Assembly (NCBI GenBank): GCA_030629485.1
Contig: DAOVOW010000043.1
Coordinates: 1 to 9,932, forward strand
Source of the DNA: a bacterium
GTDB lineage: Bacteria > Zixibacteria > MSB-5A5 > GN15 > FEB-12
DNA length: 9,932 nt
Reading direction: 5' to 3'
Shown here piece by piece: positions 1-5,590 of the stretch. The position numbers and the translations under genes were made by a program. The notes under the pieces are model-generated. The model was not told the DNA's origin. It was given only the letters and a program-made list of their open reading frames with translations, and made no database searches. How positions within the stretch are numbered: the stretch's first letter is position 1; each line of letters starts with the position of its first letter.

Positions 1-1
1 A

Positions 2-1831
2 CTGGCGGTCGGAGCTGTTGATATCAACAAGCAGGTTGCGAACTTCTCCAGTCGCGGGCCGTCATCGTGCGATCAAAGTGAGATCAAACCGGAAGTCATG
101 GCTCCCGGAGTCAGCGTCCGGTCGTCACAGAGAGACGGCGGATACTCGTTCATGAGCGGCACGTCGATGGCTGCTCCGTACGTTGCCGGGCTGGTAGCTC
201 TGATGCGTCAGTATAACCCGGACGCGACGGTCGAACAAATCAAGTACGCTCTGCTGCAAGCCACCGAGGATCTTGGTCCGGTCGGTGAGGACAACACGTA
301 CGGCCACGGGCTGGTCGATGCCTCCCGGTTGCTGAGTTATCTGCCGCTGCCGGCGGCCACCAGTTTCCGAATAGCCGGTTCTCAGATTACCGATGATGGA
401 CTGGCCTGGCCGGGGGAGACCTTTGGCCTGCAAGTGATATTGAATAACCCGGCCGGCAATGTGATCGATGTGATTGCCGAACTGGAGAGCGATGATGTCG
501 GCGTCACTATCAATACGGCCGAGGCAGCCTTCTTTTTCGGCAACGGCGGCACCACGGCTATCAACGCCGGCCCCTACGAAATCAGTTTCGATCCTGCTTT
601 GCTCCACGGACAAAATATCAGCTTCCGCCTCCGCCTCCGCCTTCCGGAGGGCGGGGTTTTCGACAGCTTAGCTTTGGTGGTCACAGTCGGTGTTGCTCCT
701 CTCGGTCTCATTGCTGAGCACAGTAGCTCGCGGATCGGTTTCTCGGTCTCCGATTTCGCTCAGTTCGGTTTTGGACCAGGTTCGATCTACGCCGCCGGTG
801 GACAGGGGTTTCGGATTGATGACTCCGACAACCTGCTCTATGAGGGCGGCATAATAGTAGGTCGAAACAGCCTGCAACTGTCCAGTTCGATCCGGGATGC
901 CCAGGGGAATTTCCGTTCCTCAGACTACGAGCCGACACTGAGCCTCAGTACGCCTATCGTCGACGGTGACGGTAGTGTGCGTCGAGTGGCCGGATATGTC
1001 GATAGCCGCTCGGAGATACCTATCCCCATCGAACTGACGCAGGAGACAATCAGCTACACCGACGACGACGGCATCCTGGTAGTCAAATTCCAGATGCGCA
1101 ACATTACACCGGGGTGGTTGACCGGTCTGCACTTCGGCTTCCTGATGGACTTCGACTTCAATCCTGCCGGCGACGGCGTTATCTACGATGAAGCCGCCTC
1201 GATGCTCTACCAGTCCGGCGGCGAGGGACCTATGGTCGGGCTGGTGTCGCTGAAGAACCTGAATTCGTTTACGGCTATCGATAACGGTGTGGCCAAGAAA
1301 GGATTCTCCCGGGCAGAAAAATACGAACTGATCGCCAACACCGGAATCCATGTCGATACCGCCCTGACCGGGGATCTGATGATGCTTATCAGTTCCGGAT
1401 CATTCGCGATAGAAGCCTGGGACTCCAATGAAGTGGCTTTCGCTGTCGTCGTTGGTGATGATGAGATTGAGTTGTACGACAACGCTCAGCGCGCCCGTGA
1501 GCGCTTTGATTTGGCAACGTCGGTCGATGACGACCACCTTGCCACCTTGCCGGGGACGGCCCAACTACACCAGAATTATCCCAACCCATTCAATCCGACC
1601 ACCACGATTTCATTCAGCCTTTCCAGAACTACGGACGTCTCTTTGACAGTGTATAACGCTCTCGGTCAGAAGGTCAAACAGCTCGCCGGCGCTCGACTGC
1701 CGGCCGGCACTCACGCCTGTGAATGGGATGGCAGCAGCGATCGCGGCGGCAGTGTGGCCAGCGGCGTTTACTTCTATCGGCTGCAAACCGGCGAAACATC
1801 GCATTCGAGGAAAATGCTGCTTTTGAAATAG
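2..1831 (+). CDS. S8 (subtilisin-like) secreted serine protease, C-terminal part, with sorting domain
   Basis: This is a 5'-truncated gene: the frame is open from base 2, and codons before the first ATG (98) already read as subtilisin sequence (AVGAVD...FSSRGPSS...IKPEVMAPG). The catalytic serine lies in SGTSMAAPYVAG, codon 164-166; the Asp, His and oxyanion Asn parts lie upstream of the window. The peptidase domain ends near base 350. About 400 residues of beta-rich sequence without a confidently named domain follow, including a stretch (about 1393-1500, GSFAIEAWDSNEVAFAVVVG) that resembles linkers found in front of sorting domains in FCB-group proteins. From about 1571 a FlgD-like / Por-secretion-type C-terminal module runs to the end (QNYPNPFNPTTT ... 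ASGVYFYRL ... SRKMLLLK). The protein is probably exported and then handled by a type IX-like system; the export route is inference, the protease family is clear. The substrate is unknown. The next gene encodes another protease with the same tail. Confidence 0.93.
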   Translation: MAVGAVDINKQVANFSSRGPSSCDQSEIKPEVMAPGVSVRSSQRDGGYSFMSGTSMAAPYVAGLVALMRQYNPDATVEQIKYALLQATEDLGPVGEDNTYGHGLVDASRLLSYLPLPAATSFRIAGSQITDDGLAWPGETFGLQVILNNPAGNVIDVIAELESDDVGVTINTAEAAFFFGNGGTTAINAGPYEISFDPALLHGQNISFRLRLRLPEGGVFDSLALVVTVGVAPLGLIAEHSSSRIGFSVSDFAQFGFGPGSIYAAGGQGFRIDDSDNLLYEGGIIVGRNSLQLSSSIRDAQGNFRSSDYEPTLSLSTPIVDGDGSVRRVAGYVDSRSEIPIPIELTQETISYTDDDGILVVKFQMRNITPGWLTGLHFGFLMDFDFNPAGDGVIYDEAASMLYQSGGEGPMVGLVSLKNLNSFTAIDNGVAKKGFSRAEKYELIANTGIHVDTALTGDLMMLISSGSFAIEAWDSNEVAFAVVVGDDEIELYDNAQRARERFDLATSVDDDHLATLPGTAQLHQNYPNPFNPTTTISFSLSRTTDVSLTVYNALGQKVKQLAGARLPAGTHACEWDGSSDRGGSVASGVYFYRLQTGETSHSRKMLLLK

Positions 1832-1849
1832 ATGGCGTCACGTTATAAT
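1823..1849 (+). promoter_or_regulatory. Possible sigma70-type promoter before the M6 protease gene
   Basis: A perfect TATAAT hexamer lies at 1844-1849, just after the stop codon of the S8 gene. The best -35 candidate is TTGAAA at 1823-1828 (5 of 6 to TTGACA), inside the last codons of that gene, but the spacer is only 15 nt. There is no TGn extension. It could give the M6 gene its own transcript, but the two genes may equally be cotranscribed, since no intrinsic terminator separates them. Confidence 0.3.
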
Positions 1850-1898
1850 TGAAGAAACAGATGGTTACTTGAACCGTTTAGTGTGTGGACGACTTAAT

Positions 1899-1902
1899 AA
1901 GG
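1899..1902 (+). promoter_or_regulatory. Ribosome binding site deciding the M6 protease start
   Basis: AAGG sits 6 nt before the ATG at 1909 (9 nt before the second ATG at 1912). The longer frame opening at GTG 1885 has no such site and would put eight charged or polar residues in front of the signal peptide, so 1909 is preferred. Confidence 0.6.
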
Positions 1903-1908
1903 TCAAAC

Positions 1909-4671
1909 ATGATGAAAGTACCAAGATTCGGAGCAACGTTCCTTGTTCTGTTGACGATAACAATGCTCTCGGCGCTCAATGTGATGGCGGTGGCGCCCCA
2001 TCCCGATCTGGTTGAAAAATGGAAAGCCGAGGGAGTGCTCGAAGAAAAGCTGGCTCCTCTGCGGGCTTTCAAAGCGGCCGGCGGCAACAGTCCCGAGCTA
2101 CACACTCCTATCAGCAAGGACCGATATGGCAATTCGCTGGCTCTGGGCACTGACTTGATCGATACGGCCTATACCATTGTCATCCTGGTTGAGTTTACCG
2201 ACTGGCCGATGTCCGGCGGCCCGGTCCACACGGATAGCAGTCAGTTTGACTCGGTTCTGTTCTCGGAGGGCTATCACAACCCCACCGGCTCCATGACCGA
2301 TTTCTACCTCGAGAATTCCTACGGTAATTTCATTGTCACTGGTGACATCTTCGGTCCGTACACGATGCCGTTGACCTACCAGTGGTATGAGAACGATGAC
2401 TACGGCTTGACACGCGGAGGACTGTTGGCGGTGGACGCTGTTGACTCGGTGAAAGGGCATGTACCGAACTGGCGTAAGTACGACGCCGATGGCGATGGCT
2501 GGTGCGACGGCCTGATAATCATCCACCCCGGTCCGGGGGCGGAGGAAGCTGGTGCGAACAATATCTGGTCGCACAAAGGGAATATAAACTGGACGTCTCC
2601 TCAAGGTGTAAAGATTTCTGCTTACACCATGAATCCCGAGGAGTTTGGGGGACAGACTTCCCCGATCGGAGTGTTCTGCCATGAGTTCGGCCATGTTCTG
2701 GGTCTGCCCGATCTCTACGACATTTCCGGTACTGCCAACTCGAACGGTCTCGGCGACTGGGCTATAATGGCCTCCGGCAGTTACAACGGCAATGCTCGAA
2801 CACCCTCACACTTCACGGCGTGGAGCAAGGCGGAGATCGGGTTCCTTGTGTATCAGGAGATCGATGAGAATGTCAGAAACGCTGAGTTTCCATGTTCAGA
2901 GTTCAATCCGGTCGCCTACCGCCTCGAGAATGACCTTTCGACCTGGTCTGAGTTTTGGGTGGTCGAGAATCGGCAGCAGGTTGGATTCGATGTCGGTTTG
3001 CCTTCATCGGGACTGTGCGTTTACCATGTTGACAGATATGCGCCGGGACCAAGCAACCAGGATCCTGCTTGGTACCACGTGGCTCTGGAGCAGGCCGACG
3101 GTAAGAACGATTTGGCTTTCGGCGGCAGCTACGGGGACGGCGGCGATGTTTGGCCCGGCTCTTCCGGCGCTCGTGAGTTCCACGACCTGACCGTTCCAAA
3201 CACGCACACTAATCTGCTTGGCCCGTTCAACAATGATGCCACCACTCGCATCGGTATTTGGAATATCTCCAACTCCGGTTCTGTGATGACGGCAGATCTC
3301 GACGAGGACTGGTCACGACCATGGCCGCTGCTGACGGCCACGGAAAACGACTCCATCATCTTCGACGATTCTGCGCCGGGTGGGGATGGTGATGGTGTGC
3401 TCGAACCGCGGGAGACGATCAAAGTTTACGTCACCATGAAGAACGTGATGCGGACTTCCTTCAATGCCACGGTGAGCCTCACGGGTGACAACCCCGCCGT
3501 GACGTTCGTTACCAACCAGGTGTTGTTGGCTTCGGTATTTGACGAAACTGAGCAGAGCAATCTGACTACTGCGATCGAGTTCACCCTGGCGCCGAGCTTC
3601 ATACCGACAATAGACTCATTCCAATTGGTGATCCAATGCGATTCGACACCGACGGTGCCGTATGATTCCGCCTTTTCGCGGTCGTTCGGTATCGAGGTCA
3701 CGCTTGGACCGCCGCAGGTGCTGATAGTCGATGATGATCGCGGTGAGGATTACGAGAATGTGTACATCGAAGCTATGTATGCAGAACACATTCCTCACGA
3801 TGTTTGGCACAAGCTTGACGAGGGTTCACCGTCCGGGGATGATTTGAAGAGATATCCAATGGTCTTCTGGCATACCGGTGACTCGGCTGAGAACATTTTC
3901 ACTGCTGCCGATGTAGCTGCGATGAAAGCGTATCTTGACGCCGCCGGCAACTTGCTGCTGTCGTCGATCTCCGGCGCCAAGGCACTCAACGATCTTGATG
4001 TCACGTTTCTCAATGATTACCTGGGTGCGAACTGGGTCGGTAGCTTATCATGGCCGTGGTTTGAGGGCGTGGCTGGAAACCAGCTTGGCGATGGCACCAA
4101 GTATCGTTACCAGGCGACCGTGCCGGTTAACAGTGCACTGGATCTTGTGGATACTGTCGGAAGTGGTGACGCGGCCTTCAAGCTGGGTGGGCGGAGCGAA
4201 ATATGTGGCGTGACCAAGCAGGGTGCATACAACACGGTTTTTGTGACTTTCCCTATTGAGTATCTAGCGGACCAGTTCGCGGCCTTCGACACCACGCAGG
4301 AGTTGTTCTCGCGGGTGCTGGATGTGTTCGGCGGCATTCCGCTGGACGCCGACGATGGTCGTCCGCATGCAGCGTTGCCGATGAATTTCGATCTGCACCA
4401 AAACTATCCCAATCCGTTCAATCCGTCTACGACCATCTCGTACACCCTACGCCCAACCTCCGGCCGGCTGCCGCGAACAACTTTGTCGATCTTCAACTTG
4501 CTGGGTCAGCGCGTCGTAACATTGGTTGACAAGATCCAACTTCCCGGTACCTACAATATCCAGTGGGATGGCGCAACCGAAGCCGGCCGCTCGGTGGCTT
4601 CCGGCGTCTACTTCTATAAGCTCAACCGGGGTCAGGACTCCCAGTCCAGGAAGATGATGCTGCTGAAATAG
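1909..4671 (+). CDS. M6-family (immune inhibitor A-like) secreted zinc metalloprotease with C-terminal sorting domain
   Basis: The protein has 920 residues from ATG 1909. Residues 1-30 form a signal peptide (MMKVPR, then a hydrophobic run to about 27, likely cleavage near AVA/PHP). The zinc site is HEFGHVLGLPD: H258, E259, H262, with D268 as the probable third ligand. A Met-turn follows (GDWAIMASGSY, M287), and then the family's VENRQQVGFD (E353-R355) and YHVD (372-375) motifs. Residues about 479-600 look like a beta-sandwich opening with a DGDGVLEPRE signature (D493-E499) that resembles a calcium-loop-like Ig linker. Residues about 604-810 start VLIVDDDRG and look like a Rossmann / glutamine-amidotransferase-like domain, probably non-catalytic. 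The tail from about 831 (QNYPNPFNPSTT ... SRKMMLLK) is a FlgD-like sorting module closely matching that of the preceding S8 gene. The protein should degrade extracellular or surface protein; the substrate is unknown. Protease identity is strong; the linker-domain names are tentative. Confidence 0.93.
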   Translation: MMKVPRFGATFLVLLTITMLSALNVMAVAPHPDLVEKWKAEGVLEEKLAPLRAFKAAGGNSPELHTPISKDRYGNSLALGTDLIDTAYTIVILVEFTDWPMSGGPVHTDSSQFDSVLFSEGYHNPTGSMTDFYLENSYGNFIVTGDIFGPYTMPLTYQWYENDDYGLTRGGLLAVDAVDSVKGHVPNWRKYDADGDGWCDGLIIIHPGPGAEEAGANNIWSHKGNINWTSPQGVKISAYTMNPEEFGGQTSPIGVFCHEFGHVLGLPDLYDISGTANSNGLGDWAIMASGSYNGNARTPSHFTAWSKAEIGFLVYQEIDENVRNAEFPCSEFNPVAYRLENDLSTWSEFWVVENRQQVGFDVGLPSSGLCVYHVDRYAPGPSNQDPAWYHVALEQADGKNDLAFGGSYGDGGDVWPGSSGAREFHDLTVPNTHTNLLGPFNNDATTRIGIWNISNSGSVMTADLDEDWSRPWPLLTATENDSIIFDDSAPGGDGDGVLEPRETIKVYVTMKNVMRTSFNATVSLTGDNPAVTFVTNQVLLASVFDETEQSNLTTAIEFTLAPSFIPTIDSFQLVIQCDSTPTVPYDSAFSRSFGIEVTLGPPQVLIVDDDRGEDYENVYIEAMYAEHIPHDVWHKLDEGSPSGDDLKRYPMVFWHTGDSAENIFTAADVAAMKAYLDAAGNLLLSSISGAKALNDLDVTFLNDYLGANWVGSLSWPWFEGVAGNQLGDGTKYRYQATVPVNSALDLVDTVGSGDAAFKLGGRSEICGVTKQGAYNTVFVTFPIEYLADQFAAFDTTQELFSRVLDVFGGIPLDADDGRPHAALPMNFDLHQNYPNPFNPSTTISYTLRPTSGRLPRTTLSIFNLLGQRVVTLVDKIQLPGTYNIQWDGATEAGRSVASGVYFYKLNRGQDSQSRKMMLLK

Positions 4672-4698
4672 CCATCTCACTGCCAGGTATTCTCTGAC

Positions 4699-4726
4699 AG
4701 CCGCCGACTCTCGGCGGCTATTTTAT
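4699..4726 (+). terminator. Rho-independent terminator after the protease pair
   Basis: AGCCGCCGA (4699-4707) and TCGGCGGCT (4711-4719) pair perfectly over 9 bp around a 3-nt loop (or 8 bp around 5 nt), followed by A and TTTTATT. It lies 27 bases after the M6 stop codon and separates the protease genes from the iron operon. Confidence 0.88.
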
Positions 4727-4754
4727 TGTGGTACATCGAATTAAGACAGTAAAA

Positions 4755-4773
4755 GAAATATCAACTTTATTTC
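4755..4773 (+). repeat. Short AT-rich inverted repeat upstream of the fur promoter
   Basis: GAAATA (4755-4760) and TATTTC (4768-4773) are perfect 6-bp arms around a 7-nt spacer, 10 bases before the -35 element. Arm spacing matches a 19-bp Fur-type site, but only about 9 of 19 positions match the classical Fur box, so it may be a weak secondary operator or chance in AT-rich DNA. Confidence 0.25.
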
Positions 4774-4782
4774 AGGAATAAC

Positions 4783-4811
4783 TTGACTTTTTGATCCAAA
4801 CTGCCGTTAAT
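4783..4811 (+). promoter_or_regulatory. Sigma70-type promoter of the fur-feo operon
   Basis: The -35 is TTGACT (4783-4788, 5 of 6). Exactly 17 nt later lies GTTAAT (4806-4811, 4 of 6) as the -10. This predicts a start point near 4818, inside the palindrome at 4809-4835, which is the usual layout for repression by Fur. The resulting leader of about 35 nt contains the GGAAG ribosome binding site. Confidence 0.6.
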
Positions 4812-4835
4812 TGAAAATGAAAGTCGTTTTCAATT
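4809..4835 (+). promoter_or_regulatory. Fur-box-like operator overlapping the -10 and start point
   Basis: AATTGAAAA (4809-4817) and TTTTCAATT (4827-4835) are perfect 9-bp inverted arms around 9 nt. Inside, GA (4819-4820) pairs with TC (4824-4825), so the site is an almost continuous palindrome centred on 4822. The central 19 bases (4813-4831) match the classical GATAATGATAATCATTATC consensus at 14 positions by hand count. It lies directly in front of a fur gene followed by feoAB, so autoregulation by Fe-Fur is the natural reading. Confidence 0.78.
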
Positions 4836-4842
4836 GGCGACC

Positions 4843-4847
4843 GGAAG
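4843..4847 (+). promoter_or_regulatory. Ribosome binding site deciding the fur start
   Basis: GGAAG ends 5 nt before ATG 4853 (2 nt before ATG 4850). The upstream in-frame starts TTG 4811 and ATG 4817 have no comparable site and fall inside the promoter and operator, so translation most likely begins at 4853 or 4850. Confidence 0.6.
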
Positions 4848-4852
4848 TAATG

Positions 4853-5311
4853 ATGAAAGAACTGCTCAGAACCAAAGGCTTCAAAACCACTCCGCAGCGG
4901 GAGTTGATCTTTGACTGCTTCTTCTCGCTGGGTAAGCATGTCACGGTTGATGAGTTGTACCAGAAAGTGCGTGAGTTGGACCCGTCAGTCGGTCATAGCA
5001 CGGTGTGGCGCAACTTGAAATTGATCTGTCAACTGGGTCTGGCTGAGGAAGTCAATATCGGTGACGGCATAACCCGATACGATCGCACCACACCGAAGCC
5101 GCATGGTCACTTCTTCTGCCGAAGCTGCAAGAAGCTTCTGGAGTTCGATGTGGGTAGTGTGATGGGCGCCCTGGTGGAGGCAGCTCACGAGGTCAAGTTT
5201 GAACCGGACGGCTACAAAATCGAGATTCAAGGCTACTGTTCGGATTGCCGACAGGCTAGTCGCCCGAATGACGCCGCTACCGGCTCTGCTAATGACGAGC
5301 GCAAAGCATAG
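4853..5311 (+). CDS. fur: Fur-family metal-responsive transcriptional repressor
   Basis: The protein has 152 residues from ATG 4853, normal for the family. An N-terminal winged helix (about 1-78) includes the recognition-helix region GHSTVWRNLKLICQLGL (47-63). The C-terminal half is the dimerisation and metal domain. CxxC pairs C89/C92 and C129/C132 should form the structural zinc site. H29, D77, H84, H86 and E97 line up with the regulatory metal ligands of PerR/Fur (in PerR: two Asp and three His), with Glu where peroxide-sensing PerR has Asp. This favours metal sensing (Fur) over peroxide sensing. It is the first gene of the operon; feoA starts 32 nt after its stop. Fe2+-loaded dimer is expected to bind the palindrome at 4809-4835 and repress the operon. 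A zinc- or manganese-responsive role is less likely given feoAB. The family is certain and the Fur subtype likely. Confidence 0.93.
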   Translation: MKELLRTKGFKTTPQRELIFDCFFSLGKHVTVDELYQKVRELDPSVGHSTVWRNLKLICQLGLAEEVNIGDGITRYDRTTPKPHGHFFCRSCKKLLEFDVGSVMGALVEAAHEVKFEPDGYKIEIQGYCSDCRQASRPNDAATGSANDERKA

Positions 5312-5343
5312 AATAATGACGAGGAATTACGAGGTGACCTGGT

Positions 5344-5574
5344 ATGACCTATCTTGACCGAATGCAACCTGGCCAGAGAGGAAAGGTGGTCGGATTTGTT
5401 GATGACAGTCCGGTAGCGCGAAGGCTGGTGGAGATGGGTGTAGTACCGGGAGAGCTTTTGGAATACCTTCGGAACGCACCGTTGCGCGACCCTCTGGAAA
5501 TAAGAGTCGGTGCCAGTTTCCTGTCGTTGCGTCGCGCCGAGGCATCACTGGTCGCGATCGAAGTGGACGAATAA
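5344..5574 (+). CDS. feoA: FeoA, SH3-like accessory protein of ferrous iron transport
   Basis: A 76-residue protein, the usual FeoA size, with a small SH3-like beta-barrel fold expected. The family signature is visible in the first half: MQPGQRGKVVGF, then RRLVEMGVVPGE (about 26-37), followed by PLEIRVGASFLSLRRAEASLV, which matches the FeoA pattern of P-hydrophobic strand and small-residue turn before 'LRRxEA'. GAGGTG (5331-5336) lies 7 nt before the ATG, a good ribosome binding site. FeoA is a cytoplasmic partner needed for full FeoB activity; the exact mechanism is unsettled in the field. It sits between fur and feoB, with feoB starting 16 nt after its stop, so the genes should be cotranscribed under the Fur-box promoter. 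Confidence 0.95.
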   Translation: MTYLDRMQPGQRGKVVGFVDDSPVARRLVEMGVVPGELLEYLRNAPLRDPLEIRVGASFLSLRRAEASLVAIEVDE

Positions 5575-5590
5575 ATCGGTTCCGACATCG

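Noticed and set aside
623..660. Hairpin CCGCC...GGCGG followed by GGTTTT, plus a three-fold TCCGCC repeat
   Set aside because: It lies inside the S8 protease frame and encodes an ordinary RLRLRLPEGG stretch; the stem is 5 bp with a large loop and a short T run, so it is not a credible terminator.
920..1351. 143-codon open frame on the - strand
   Set aside because: Antisense shadow of the S8 gene; low-complexity composition and no recognisable family or ribosome binding site.
1861..1880. Possible terminator between the two protease genes
   Set aside because: GGTT-ACTTG-AACC is only a 4-bp stem and no T run follows.
1885..1908. GTG start extending the M6 protease by eight residues
   Set aside because: It would precede the signal peptide with MDDLIRSN and lacks a ribosome binding site; ATG 1909 has AAGG 6 nt upstream.
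2098..2694. 198-codon open frame on the - strand
   Set aside because: Lies opposite the catalytic domain of the M6 protease, whose motifs prove the + strand frame; the reverse product resembles nothing known.
4811..4852. N-terminal extension of Fur from TTG 4811 or ATG 4817
   Set aside because: The extension is encoded by the operator palindrome and promoter, has no ribosome binding site and is not typical of Fur proteins.
5510..5590. FeoB start at ATG 5510
   Set aside because: It would overlap the last 65 bases of feoA, and the residues (CRCVAPRHHW...) are a shadow of the FeoA frame, not FeoB-like.
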